From Rhododendron vialii (taxonomy: Eukaryota; Streptophyta; Magnoliopsida; Ericales; Ericaceae), in assembly GCF_030253575.1 (NCBI RefSeq), contig NC_080561.1, forward strand, positions 11,766,001 to 11,830,000: a DNA stretch of 64,000 bases, in the 5' to 3' direction. Positions 1 to 11,380 of the stretch are shown here, piece after piece. The notes beneath the pieces are model-generated. The model saw only the letters and a list, made by a program, of their open reading frames with translations. It searched no databases and was not told the DNA's origin. Position 1 is the first letter of the stretch. Each line of letters opens with the position of its first letter. Position numbers and translations under genes: made by a program.

Positions 1-371
1 AGTTTTTCTGACCAGGGTATGACTCTAAACTCTGTCCAAGGCATGTGATATGATTCAGTGTGTGTACACAAACTTAGTGCCCAATCTCTGCCACATGATC
101 CACTGAGATTTGGCCTTTGGATCACACAAATGGATAGTTCTAACATAGAATGAAGCCAGCCAGCTACAGCATGGGAAATTCTGGTCTGAGGTGGCCCATG
201 ATACTAGATTTTACAAGATCTACATGAAACGACAAGCAATGGTAGGGTTTCTAATGGGTACACAATTCATTTTCTTTTCACCTCCACAAATTCATGATTA
301 ACTAAGCGTCTTATAAACTTTGATTCAACATGAATTCTGTTTCTTTTTGGAGTGTCAAAGATAATTTTAAC

Positions 372-589
372 TAGGGGTTGGCACAGTAATAGTTACCCGA
401 TAATCAGGGCCTTAGGAGACCTTTGGTCTAGGATTCGACTTACATCCGCATGCTATCAATACCCGTGTTGGTCCAATCTATAATGGACTTTGCTCCGGCT
501 TTAATTGCCCCTTCCTAATGGACTGTGGGATTCGATTCCCGAATTAGTCAGTCCAGTGGAACGGATACCGATTTACCAAAAAAAAACAA
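372..589 (+). mobile_element. tRNA-derived SINE-like element
   Basis: It starts taggggttggcacagtaata, an A-box-like segment, and has a B-box-like ggattcgacttac about 60 bases on. It ends in an A run (aaaaaaaaac) at about 580-589. The spacing suits a tRNA-type pol III promoter. Flanking repeats are weak (aagataattttaac against aagatcattctac), so it is old or the ends are off. Confidence 0.5.
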
Positions 590-1557
590 GATCATTCTAC
601 CATCAGAAGAAAAAGAGAAACCAAAAGCAAGCTATTCTCTGTGGTGTTGCAAATCTCTAGAACACAGAGTACAATGGTCCATCAGGATTTCGAAAAGGAT
701 GTGAAAACGTAATGTTCTTCAGAATAAGGTAAAACTTAGCTCGAAACTTCAACTCAAAACCAAACAAGAACCTCACCGTCTTTGTACTTTTACTGATTGG
801 TTCCTAACAGGATATGCATGCACAGAGACAGATTTTACAACCATCTTGTTGGATACAACGTTAGAAAGGCATCGGCTCAATTTACATTTGTGGGATGATA
901 CAACGTAACATCTGTCTTCGATTTACTTGGTACAAAAGTTCAAAGGTTAAATAACTTCACATCCTTCGTGTTTTGGGACCTTGAGAGCATATACGGGAAC
1001 AATATCGTTATTAAACAAACTTCGCATCCCTGGCGTTTTGGGACCTTGAGAGCATAAACAGGAACAATTTACTAATCAGACTGCACAAAAAAATTCTGTA
1101 TATATAGAATGATGAGGCAGACTTGCATTTTATTGTTAGAAGCCAAAATATCCCTCGAGATGACCAATAAGTTCAAATGTCCCTGTCACATCATTCTGGT
1201 TATCTATTGTACTCGAAATCATAAAACAATAGCATCTTCAATATTGTGATGGTTTGAGATATGATCTCAACTACATTGATACAGCTGGAACCCATGATAT
1301 GGTTCACTGAACTTGGGACCTTCTTGACAAGAAGAAACCCATAGGACCACAGGTTGGTCTCTGATTATCAAAGGCACAAGTAAAGGGGAGAGGAACCAGA
1401 TGGCAGATGTTAGGGCATAGGTGCACTAACAGAAAAAGGCTCATAATAATTGGATGGGCAGCCAGATGGCTCCAAAATCCGACCATGAGGCATTTTGAAA
1501 AAAGCTTTAAAATGGATCAATCAACACTAGCCCAGGGAAAGTTTTCCAAACACATCC
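590..1557. other. No gene seen
   Basis: AT-rich sequence with only short chance frames. A phrase, gttttgggaccttgagagc, occurs twice (about 970 and 1035) in a local repeat of about 65 bp. No promoter, RNA or transposon end was identified. Confidence 0.5.
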
Positions 1558-1669
1558 CTCTAATTGTAGTCATGTGATCACCACATGAAGGAAACTGCGA
1601 TGTCATTTGTGTCATAAGAAGGAAAAGAGAGATTTTCCAAGCATTTTCACCCACAAAATTTCCCTCTAG

Positions 1670-1816
1670 CAGGGTTTTAAATAAAGGCCGTTACTATCGT
1701 ACCGGCTATTACGTAACGGGACTTTGGACCTCCAATACCGTTATTTACTTGCATATCGGCCAATATATGACCGTACTACTGATACCATTACATTTCCTGA
1801 TATCGTTAAAACCCTG
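1670..1816. mobile_element. hAT-type MITE, 147 bp
   Basis: Terminal inverted repeats CAGGGTTTTAA and TTAAAACCCTG are flanked by a perfect 8-bp duplication, ccctctag (1662-1669 and 1817-1824). The interior is rich in near-palindromic pieces (gtaccggctattacgtaacg). The same insertion is present in unit C at 21627, so it predates the duplication. Confidence 0.85.
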
Positions 1817-2477
1817 CCCTCTAGATATTTGAAATCATAGATCATCACAATCTTGCCTATTCCCTGGCTATTTCCATTGGTAACTTGAGAACCCAAATTT
1901 GAGTCTGCAAATTACCACCTGTATTTGCGTACTCTTTTAAACGTATGAAATGCCCCGTCTTAGTAAAATTCAGCTAATGACAACGAAACATATTTTGTAA
2001 CACGCTTATACAATAGAACTATGCGTAATACTCCCATGTCATGCATGAACAACTATGACCCTCTGCAAAGAAAGTAAAACAAAGAACGTAAACTTTTCAC
2101 AGTGGTCCCGTGATATGAGATGAGGTGAATCCCACATACACATCTATTCATTCCTGACACTCCTAAAGGAGACAATGTAACATAGGTTACAGCAAAAGTC
2201 TTTCATCCAACTCTTGTTGATAATTGAGCAGGGCAATACTTGGGTTATAGCACTGAAAGTTGATGAGCTTCTTGGTTTTGAACTCCTAATGGCTTTGGTG
2301 ATGAAGCTCAGACAATGGTCAGGGCTTTGAGGTAAAATGACAGAATACGAGACCTGACTGGCTGACTCAACTAAGCACTCGTTCATTCAGTCATCTCATT
2401 CACAGCCTTAGTAGGATGCACGGGATCTGGAGCAATCCTAGATCACAATGTTTCAATTCTAGCAGTCGAAAAAAAGA

Positions 2478-3113
2478 GAGGAAAGTCCACTTTGACCCCC
2501 TGTGGTATGGGCCATGTGCGGATACACCCCCTATGGTTTAAAAGTGTGCACATAACCTCCTGTGGTTTTAAAATTGTGCGGATAGACCCCCTGCCGTCAT
2601 GTTTTCCGTCCATATTAACGGAGGTGTATCTCACACGCCTCTAGAATGTAATCTGAGTCGTTCATAATGTATTAAATAAACAATAGAATATCTCTGTAAA
2701 AATTCATCTCGATCAGATATCAATAACCCAGTGATCTAATTTGTGGTAAATTCAAATTGGAAAATTTAATTTCATAAAAAAATTGATTCGACCATGAACT
2801 TTTCATTTTTTGATTGACTTGAATTTTGGCATAGATGTAGTATGCGTCAAACTCTACAATATCAACGGTTTGGATTCAATTTTTGGTATAGGAGATGGTG
2901 CGGTTAGATTTAAAAAAGAAAACGAATCAAGGGAGATGATGAGGGTATATCGGTCTTTTAAAGTTGTGTCCGTTAAAATAGATGAAAAACATGACGGCAG
3001 GGGGTCTATTCGCACAATTTTAAAATCACAGGAGGTTATGTGCACACTTTTAAACTATAGAGAGTGTATCCGCACATGGCCCATACCACAGAGGGTCAAA
3101 GTGGACTTTCCTC
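2478..3113. mobile_element. Mutator-type foldback MITE, 636 bp
   Basis: Inverted arms of about 135 bp run from gaggaaagtccactttgacc (2478) to the mirrored end at 3113. The arms contain the phrase gtgcacataacctcctgtgg and its complement. The flanks are a 9-bp duplication, aaaaaaaga (2469-2477 and 3114-3122). Unit C lacks it and has an LTR remnant at the equivalent place. Confidence 0.82.
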
Positions 3114-3484
3114 AAAAAAAGACCCGGCTTATTCAGGTAATAACTTCTTAAAGCACATAGCCAGGCTAGCTGGAGTCCATTGTCAGGCACAAGAGGGATT
3201 ATCAGCTGAAAGTTTACAGGACAGGAGGATATGGATGGCAGGAGAACAAGAAAGAATTGGACACTGAACAATCCTATTCGGGTATCATGTCCGCTAAACC
3301 GATAGTTCATTTTCTCAGAGTTTTCATTGTGGCTGTCGACAGGCCAAGAGCCAAGGCATTGACCTTGTTAGGAACTTGAGCTGGACCTTGTGGCTGATAT
3401 GTTCTTTCAGCAGAGTTTCATTACAACCCCATGCTGTAATAGTTTTCTAGTAGCAGACTGCCAATTCTAGGAAATATATAAGAA

Positions 3485-5353
3485 AGGACAAAGTTATGGT
3501 ACACAGGGTATACCGTATGTCTAAATTATGACAATTTGTGATTTTCATTATGACAATTTTTGGTTTTCTAATGCATATTTTTTATGCTAGTTACAACTTC
3601 TATTTTAAAATTTACCAGTTGAACAGGTCATTAGTAGGTTACCTATAATTAAAAAATATTGCTATTATGTATCCATAATTATTCGTACCAGAAACCATAA
3701 TACTTGTACCTCAACCAAATATATGTGTACAATATCACAAATTAAATAATGCTACCCACAAATGTTATGACAACACTATAAATTGGCATTATCTTACCAT
3801 AATGAGTCATACCAAAAATTCTTTGACACGTATGATATTTCGTAATAAAATCAAAATATGTCGTACCAGAATCAACAATTGTTATATCCAAACAAAATAC
3901 ATGTGTAAAATACCATAAATTTAGTAAAATAACCAAATTTGTTATGACAACACCTAAAATTGTCATTTTCTTACCACAACGTATCGTATCAAAAGAAAAC
4001 ATATTTAAATACTACAAATTATATAACAAATCATAATTATTATGATAATACCATAATTTGGCATTTTCATGTCCACAACTGTCATAACAAAGAAAATTGA
4101 TTAAAATATTCCGTAGCAAGACTAAAATACCACAAATTTAGTAATATAACCAAATTTGTTATGACAACACCATAAATTGACGTTTTCATACCCACAACGT
4201 GTCATATAAAAAAAAATCAATCGGAATGTTCAGTTAACGATAGTTATAATTAGCAAAATACCAAACTACAAATTTAGTAATATAATCAAATTTTTTATGA
4301 CAACACCATAAATTGACGTTTTCATACCCACAACGTGTCGTATAAAAAAATTCAATCGAAATGTTCAATTAGTGATAGTTATAATTAGCAAAATACCATA
4401 TCATAAATTCAGTAACATAACCAAATTTGTTATGACAATACCATAAATTGACGTTTTCATACTCATAACGTGTCGTATGAAAAAAATTCAATCGGAATAT
4501 TCAGTTAACGATAGTTATAATTAATAAAATACCAAACCATAAATTCAGTAATATAACCAAATTTTTTATGACAAAACCATAAATTAACGTTTTCATACCC
4601 ATAACGTGTCGGATAAAAAAATTTAATCAGAATATTCAGTTAACGATAGTTATAATCGGCAAAATACCATACCATAACTAAATGTCGTTAGCGAGTATAT
4701 TTTTAGAATGATCGATTATAACTGTTAGAATATCAAGTCATATGATATTCAGCATTGTCACCAAAATTAGAAATCGACAATTGCGTAATCGTAAAAATTT
4801 AATGTATCCAGATACAAGAATGAAGTTGATCGCTTATCATTAGACCCTTAATCAGACAAAAAAAAAAATCCTTTTACTACTGAATTCGGGTGCCGATGAA
4901 AGGGCTTTCTAAAACCCTATCGAGCCAAAAAATTACATGGATTATTTAATCAACAAATATAACTAAATCAATGGTTTTGATTGTCATTATTGTGTCACGG
5001 TTGCAAGTCAACCGTACATTCAGTTACAACAGAGAAATTGATTTTATATCAAGTATATTGAATGCACAATTCTAAATGTTCTTTTGGTACGATACATTGT
5101 GGTAAGAAAATGTCAATTTTTTGTGTTGTCATAACAATTATGGTTATGTTATATAATTTGTAGTATTTTATAAATGAGGGAGAGGGAGAGAGTCAAGGAA
5201 GAGAAAATAACCTATTACCTGCCAAACCATTTTTTCATTTTATTAATTGATTTAATAAATAGGTGGTCCGGATTATTTACTTTTAAATCCAAGGGTTCAA
5301 AATCATGGTGCGTATGGTACACCCCCTAATAAGGAGTGTGTACCATAGGACTA
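3485..5353. mobile_element. 1.87-kb insertion in unit A built on tandem repeats
   Basis: Unit C joins ggaaatgtagaagaaa directly to cacttgaataaactgcc (24377-24400); in unit A the two halves are 1.87 kb apart. Both ends carry tatggtacac in opposite orientation (about 3496 and 5342), which suggests short inverted termini. The interior is extremely AT-rich and holds a 135-bp tandem array. Near 5090-5170 it has an inverted copy of the motif found at 3900-4080. I found no coding sequence. Confidence 0.6.
3900..4700. repeat. Tandem repeat, period about 135 bp
   Basis: Successive units start with ttatgacaa at 4159, 4295, 4430 and 4566, giving spacings of 136, 135 and 136. Each unit contains ccataaattgacgttttcat, then cgtgtcg/at, then gatagttataatta. 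More diverged units extend left to about 3530. Confidence 0.85.
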
Positions 5354-5491
5354 CCAACACTTGAATAAACTGCCAACACTTGAAGCCAGAGCAGAACTTG
5401 GTAATAAAAGCAGAATTGGTGAAGGTTCTCATACAAGGAGAAGCATATGGAACAACACGAAAAAAATACAAAGAAAATGCATAACTAAACA

Positions 5492-5528
5492 ACCCCCCCC
5501 CCCCCCCCCCAAAAAAAAAAAAAAAAAA
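5492..5528 (+). repeat. Poly-C / poly-A homopolymer tract
   Basis: A run of about 20 C followed by about 18 A. It produces spurious proline/lysine and glycine/phenylalanine reading frames. Unit B has a related A run at 11010-11030. Confidence 0.9.
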
Positions 5529-5672
5529 GCCCAACTATTTTGGGGTTTAAGGTACACGCCGAGAAATAAAAATCCGCAGCTAATCCCACAAAAAAATTCA
5601 TAACTAATTAGGCAAAAATTATGAGTCCCACACACCAAAAAATGCGTACTAGCTATAAACCAATACTATTTG

Positions 5673-6069
5673 GGAGGCGGGGGGCTGCTGTCCCGGCTTT
5701 TCGGGCCCGCTCCGGTCTCGCTCTGATGATCTGAAACGTTCACTTTATAGAACTCGTCGAGTAGAATAACTATGTAAAAAATCAGCTTAATTGGATATCA
5801 TTAAATGCCTGATCGGAATCTTTTTATCTTAAAAAGAATGAATCCGAAACACTGAATCAAATCCATTGTAACCCATGGACCGAGAGTTATATGGGCTCCG
5901 ATCAGTCACTTAATGATATTCAATTAAGCTGATTTTTTGTATAGTTATTCTACTCGACGAGCTCTACAAAATGAACGTTTCAGATCATCGGAGCGAGACC
6001 GGAGCGGGCCCGGAAAGCCGGGACAGCAGCACGCTGCTGCCCCCTTGGGGCAGCAGCCCCCCCGCCTCC
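5673..6069. mobile_element. GC-ended foldback MITE, 397 bp, Mutator-like
   Basis: The terminal repeats start GGAGGCGGGGGGCTGCTG and extend inward about 180 bp, with arms containing ctcgtcgagtagaataacta and its complement. A perfect 10-bp repeat, atactatttg, flanks it (5663-5672 and 6070-6079). A duplication of 9-11 bp and long arms point to the Mutator superfamily. The GC-rich tips contrast with AT-rich surroundings. Confidence 0.85.
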
Positions 6070-6817
6070 ATACTATTTGTACCATGCTCCAAACTATATT
6101 TACCGTACACTTCCAACTTCCAAGATACACTCTTGCATAACTAACAAAATGCGTGAGATACACCAAAATATGGATAACATTTCGATGGTATACCTAGGTG
6201 TACCATAGCTCTCTCCCACGTTAAATACTAGGGAACATCCATGAATGGTATGTAAATTGGCTGGACCTAAACTGAACTTTGAACACGTTTTGGGCACTAA
6301 TTTGGATTAGAAGCAGAAGTAGTTAAAACAAAAAGTGGGCAAGCTAGTTGAATTGCATCTCTAATCTTACCATGGTAATTAAACAAAAACCGAAATTCTC
6401 CATCAACGGAGCACCGTACAAAAAAACAAGTATCATAAGGATACTAGTAAAACACGGAACCACAATCCAAAACATACAGACACAGTATTCTGACAAACAG
6501 TATTTGTTCCCCTACAAATATTGATTATGAGAAGTACTTAACCACCGACATAACTAATACTTCTACCTCAATGATTACAGTATCCTTCACTTTGAAGCCT
6601 TTGGATTTGTCATTTAAATCACTCAGCACCATAAAGCTTGAATCACCCCAGTCCTCAGCCGAGGCACAAAACCAGTTGCTAACTACAAGAGAAAATGGAA
6701 GTAAATCTTTGGGTCACAAAATCGAACATAGCGTACAAAAGCAAATATCAGAAGATATCCAACCCTTCTTTCCGAAAGATGAGTTGAGTCGAAGGAAGCT
6801 TAGGCAGTTAAATGTCA

Positions 6818-7268
6818 GGATTTCCTACCCACCCTCCATAACTCCATATTTTCCTCCATTCCCCCTCCATATTTTCCTCCATTTGGGAAGATTGGCTTTC
6901 ATTCTCCAAATATGGCATACCAAAAAAATATGGAAGATGTCCTTCATTTCACTATTCACCCTTTCCAAATCTCTTTCTATTCATCAAATTGGTTTTGGTA
7001 CATTTATTTTTCTGTAAAATTGGTACCAATAAAAGATATTTACAATATCTTTAAAATAAAAATAATATTGAGTATTTTTTTTTATTGAAGTTAGAAACAT
7101 GAGATTTGAATTTTGGAGAAAAAGTGATGAAGTTTGAGATTTGGAGTGAGTTTTTAAAATACCGAGGAAGAAATAGAGTATTGGGTTGGAATTTTTATCA
7201 ACTCTTTGATTATAAAATAGTATTTTGATCCTCCAAAAGGGAGATTTAGAGGCATTGGAGAAGCTCTA
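6818..7268. mobile_element. Unclassified insertion in intron 5 of MATH copy A
   Basis: Unit C reads ggcatttaagtatcctaatt then gttgtattagagacc. In unit A the same two points are about 450 bp apart. The insert has ctccatattttcctccat repeated near its left end and AT-rich sequence after. I could not define inverted ends. Confidence 0.45.
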
Positions 7269-7829
7269 TAAATCGTTGTATTAGACACCCGAGATTCAAT
7301 ATTACCATCATAATGACTAGGGTATATGGGTATATGGGTATGGGTATGGGTATGGGAAGTTTGTCTGTATCCCTTATTACTAGGTAGAGCGAGATGTGAC
7401 CATCACCGTTTCTTTTCTTATTTCCATTTGGATAGAAGCACAATCCCCTAAAACCCATAAGAAAGAATGTTAATTCATGTAATTTGTTTATCACTGAATT
7501 AGACTGCAAAAGCAATATTCAAGATGTAGAATAATAATTACCACTTATAGCCACCGACTTCAAAATCATCTGATTCATATTTTTCAATCTTCTCCTCGTT
7601 GAGTATCGAGAAAGTCTCTATTTTCAAAAGGAAGTGAGCTGGTCGGGCATCTCTTAATGTTCTTAGAACTCCTGCAAAGAATTTCAAAAGCATACACACA
7701 GCATGACCGGAGCACTAGGAAAAATTTCCAAAGATGAAAACACCATATCATTTTTAGAGGGCTTGCTCATGCAATATAATCAGAGTGGATTAAGACGTTC
7801 CACCATGTTTCAGTTACATAAGAAAAACA

Positions 7830-7832
<3 letters not shown>

Positions 7833-7894
<62 letters not shown>
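7833..7894 (+). repeat. (GA)n microsatellite upstream of MATH copy A
   Basis: About 31 uninterrupted GA units. The same tract occurs at the matching place of unit C (27028-27081) but not in unit B. It lies in intron 1 of the MATH gene. Confidence 0.95.
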
Positions 7895-7896
<2 letters not shown>

Positions 7897-8400
7897 TTAG
7901 AATATGAGGGATTGATATTCACAATGAAGGCATGTATGGGGAACAGAGCAGGAACACTTCACATACCAACTGCATCGTCGTTGTTTGACATCTCTTCAAT
8001 CAGCTGTATCCTTTGTGCTTAAAGAGCTCACGACTGTAGCAGATCGTGGCTGATTCAGAATGTAAAGGCTATGGTTGAGGCTGATTTATCTTCAATAACA
8101 GGCAACATGAAGAACAGGAGATCCATACATAACAAAGAAAATCCAAGGCAAGTACGGAAACAAACAAGCAAACAAGTCTTTTAGCAATAGAACCCATCTA
8201 AAGTTCTTCATTTGCATGTGTACCATGTTAGTTAATAAAACCAACAAGGGAATATCTCCATTCCGTATCCACCAGAAGGTCTTCAAAACAGAAGGAAGAA
8301 ACAAGAATAACTCCAACTGGCACTAAAAAAATCAAGCAAAAATACATTTTTCATTTGAAGCCTGAAATTTGGACAGCTTACATGTTCAAAACTCCATTCT

Positions 8401-8404
<4 letters not shown>

Positions 8405-8462
<58 letters not shown>
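8405..8462 (+). repeat. (TA)n microsatellite
   Basis: A pure AT/TA run of about 58 bp directly adjoining the foldback element at 8463. The unit C counterpart (27600) has an A run instead. Confidence 0.95.
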
Positions 8463-8466
<4 letters not shown>

Positions 8467-8785
8467 CCCTTCTAATGCGGGCGTCCGCATTCAAGCAAGT
8501 TGCGGACTTTGCCTTTCCCGATTGAATTTTGATGATCCGAACCGCTCAATATATTCAGAACATGATTTTAAGGGTACTTTAAAGAAATCAGCAAAAAAAA
8601 AGAGCGGGAAAAGCTTCATCAGAGCAGTTTTTGTTTATTTTTTATTGAACGGTTCAAATAAAAGCTGCTCAAATCAAGCTCTTCCCGTTCATTTTTTTTC
8701 TGATTTTTCGCGGATATCCTTAAAATCATGTTCTGAACACATTGAACGGCTCGAATCATCAAAATTCAATCGGAAAATGGGAGAA
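8463..8785. mobile_element. Foldback MITE bordering a (TA)n tract
   Basis: The two arms mirror each other: cccgattgaattttgatgat with atcatcaaaattcaatcggaaa, and gaacatgattttaagggta with taaaatcatgttctgaac. The core resembles the nested element at 63290-63644. Only the left side has the (TA)n tract here, and about 0.9 kb of unit A sequence on the right is missing relative to unit C. Confidence 0.75.
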
Positions 8786-9261
8786 ATTGTGTGGTTCACG
8801 TTCATCCTCAGGTGTGAGCCCTTTCCAACAGTTTGTGCTTTGTTGGAAAAAGGCCGTTGCCTGTGCTTAGTTGTGTTCCGGTCCCCGATGGAGTTCAAAA
8901 TCCTCTTAACCAAAAAAATGCATGTGCCAGTGATCCAGTGCATCTTCTGGTCATTTGGTCAGAATCTCGTTTGTCAAGATTCTCACTTGATCCAATACCT
9001 GAAAAGACACCGAAACATCCAGTACGGTGCATTTTTGGGTATAGAGTATTTGAGCTCCTATGCATTCTAACTTTGCAAAACTCCTCAATTGATTATACAC
9101 ATATCCCATTCTACATTCATTAGTTACATTGTTAACACCTGATATCAAAAAAAAAACACACACACACACACCCTGTTCTCTTTCTTTCTTTCATCTTTTT
9201 TTCCTCCTCTATTCACTGCTATTGGTTTCTTGAGGACAAAAATTTCCATACCCATAAGTTT

Positions 9262-9360
9262 TTTTTTTTTTAGGTGTCCTGGCTAGGTTAAGGGTACCTC
9301 GACTAATTGAGGGACCATATACCCACTAATAGGTGCCCCAAGGGCACCAGTTTCGGTGCA
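9262..9360 (-). mobile_element. Truncated tRNA-derived SINE, unit A
   Basis: The 3' end (t-run and aggtgtcctggctaggtta) matches the SINEs at 15581 and 29084 after the shared flank tttccataccca. The tRNA-like half is missing and the sequence changes at about 9340. Confidence 0.65.
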
Positions 9361-9369
9361 ATAAATATA

Positions 9370-10410
9370 CTTAAATATATGAGTTGTCTTTACGGGGACT
9401 CACTAAACATCATTTTTCATTACTATTTTCTAAACTAGCCACATAAATGTTTGCAATTAATACCTTTTTTTAATGACAATCTTACCCCTTTTTTTAAATT
9501 TCCCGATGAAAACATGAAAATTAAAAGGGAAATGATTTTGCCACTCCTTTTTTTGTTAACGCCACTCCCCTGCAAGTATATTTTTTCACCAAAAATACAC
9601 TTGCATGGGAGTGACATTAACAAAAAAAGGAATGACAAAATTAGCCGCCAATTAAAATTCAAGTGGGCAATCACTGTCTCTAGTACTATCATTCAGTGTG
9701 TCAAACAAAAAACCAAGAAAACAACTTTCTTATAATACATATGGAAAATCAAACAATTGGGGATAGTAACCACAAACAATTAAATTAACTCATACGGCTC
9801 CACTCTCAAAGTCTAAAAGAGGGGAGGAAATACAGTTGCATAGCAACCGTCCAAAACGTGAGATATATAGCAAAAATGAGAATTGACTTTTCAAATGCGT
9901 CTTTTCTTCATGATGATAAAAGAAGTCTCATCTTTTAACTTCTCCATTTTATTTTATTTTTTGTGATGAAAGGAACTTTTTGGATGGCAAAACCATGTCT
10001 ATTGTCATATTTTTTGTAAAAAAAAAATGAAGGCCTCCTCTTCACTAAGAAAACATTGTACCGGAAAAGGTAAAACTCATTTTTCCAAATAAATAAATCT
10101 TTCCAAGTAACTCTTAAAAAAAAGGGGTATAGAGATTTAGAAGAAAAGATTCATACCTTAGTTTGGTTTGTGGCACATGTAGAATTCATTTAGTTTGACA
10201 GTAGGCATATATGAGGTGCTTGGTTGAACCTACTTTTGAAGTCTCGAATAAAAGTGTTGGGTTCCACTTTCCCATTTTTCCTCTTTGTTCTTTTTCAATT
10301 TAAAGACAAAGGAAGATGAAGAGTTATGATATTTTTGTTATTCAAAATATTTTTGGACTTCTTTTGATGAAATGATTTATATTCTCAATATAATTATTAA
10401 TAGAACTTGC
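9370..10410. other. No gene seen; AT-rich part of unit A
   Basis: It contains a small inverted repeat (9535-9625: tttttttgttaac...gttaacaaaaaaa-type arms around gcaagtat/atacttgc). No counterpart was found in units B or C and no coding sequence. Confidence 0.45.
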
Positions 10411-10463
10411 CATAATTAATTTAGTCCAAACACCAAAATATTACTTTACTCTTTTTTTATCTA

Positions 10464-10693
10464 CTCCGTCTGTCTCAAAATAAGTGTCTCATAAAAAAAC
10501 GTGCAATTTGTAGATAAAAAAATATTTTTGTGCATAATTTTTTCTATCTCTTCGCGAGCTATAAATTAAATATCTAAATGAGTTCTTTAATTTGGTGCGA
10601 AGATATTGAAAAAAAAATGTACGAAAGCTCTTTATATTTTCCAAAAAATTGCGCATTTTTCTGTAAAAAATACTTACTTAGGAACGGTGGGAG
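10464..10693. mobile_element. Stowaway MITE
   Basis: Ends ctccgtctgtctcaaaataag and ggaacggtgggag are of Stowaway (Tc1/mariner) type at a TA site. The same insertion is in unit C at 34307, so it predates the duplication. Confidence 0.8.
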
Positions 10694-11099
10694 TTTGATG
10701 AAATTTTGATCTTGGACATTTTCTCGACTGGCATAGGAGGCTGGAGGGTCAATTATAACCATAAATAAGGATTTATAATTATTTTATTGAATGGGAGTTA
10801 GTATTTATTTGCCAACAGTTGAAGCCAGAGCAGTTCTTGGTAATAAAACCAGAATTGGTGAAGGTTCACATTAAAGGAGAAGCATATGGACAACACAACA
10901 CAAAATAAAAATAAAAATTCGGTTACAAAGATTTGGATTACCAAAACATGCGGAACTTTAATACAATGAACATGCGTAATTAACCACCGCCGCCGCCACT
11001 ACCACCACCCAAAAAAAAAAAAAAAAAAAGGCCCTACTATTTTGGGGGTACACCCTGATTCGTAACTTCACCGAAGAAATCCGTAACTAATCTATACTA

Positions 11100-11380
11100 C
11101 TTTTAAATGTACGAAGCAATGTTCCCAAACGACACCAACATGAGAAACGAAGCAACTCCCATCTCTTGCGAAGTCGCGCCTCCAAATTCCAAGCCCATAG
11201 CACAACTGTTACATCGGTCACCAATGCAACATTAAATGCACTGGCTTCTCCAAAGGGACTTCTACAGATGACCTCGATCTCCCGACGTTGCACACCGCAC
11301 GACACAGCAGCACACAACGCAAAATGGCTCCTTAGGTGCTCGCAATCTCTTCCAGCCAGTGTTCTACCGATTTGAAATGG
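11100..11380 (-). other. Unexplained coding-like, GC-richer patch in unit B
   Basis: This patch of about 280 bp is clearly richer in G and C than its flanks. It has open frames on the minus strand (for example RREIEVICRSPFGEASAFNV and VTVVLWAWNLEARLRKRWEL) and one on the plus strand. I recognise no family. It could be a captured gene fragment in a transposon or an old exon. Units A and C have no counterpart that I could see. Confidence 0.35.

Larger units (their letters stand above)
6525..7991 (-). pseudogene. MATH/TRAF-like gene, copy A, internally deleted
   Basis: The remaining parts are exon 1 (7991-7967, MSNNDDAV), exon 2 (7671-7542, open, with AHFLLKIETF where C has AHYLFKIESF), the first half of exon 3 (7447 to about 7357, through RDTDKLP) and exon 6 (about 6681-6525, NWFCASAEDWGDSSFM...VVKYFS then TAA). 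Exon 4, exon 5 and the end of exon 3 are gone. The join at about 7320-7357 is a short run of gggtat/gggtatat repeats, which looks like slippage or filler at a repair site. Intron 5 sequence on the far side has been enlarged by an insertion at about 6818-7268. Exon 6 is open and keeps the stop position of copy C, so the deletion appears to be the event that killed this copy. Confidence 0.82.
1558..10760. repeat. Segmental duplication unit A
   Basis: Blocks shared with unit C in the same order include the segment starting tagtcatgtgatca (1567, 21520), a hAT MITE, the block agcagtcgaaaaa (2461, 22470), the ctgccaacacttgaagcc block (5370, 24407), the MATH gene, a truncated SINE and the region around the Stowaway at 10464. 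Insertions at 2478-3113, 3485-5353 and 5673-6069 and a deletion between about 8405 and 8790 separate it from unit C. Borders are approximate. Confidence 0.75.

Noticed and set aside
3900-4700. CRISPR-like array
   Set aside because: The 135-bp units repeat along their whole length with no unique spacers, and this is plant nuclear DNA.
5283-5638. Frames rich in Pro, Lys, Gly and Phe on both strands
   Set aside because: They come from the poly-C/poly-A tract and nothing conserved adjoins them.
7831-8022. Open frame beginning with a long Arg-Glu repeat
   Set aside because: It is translation of the (GA)n microsatellite running into the antisense of MATH exon 1.
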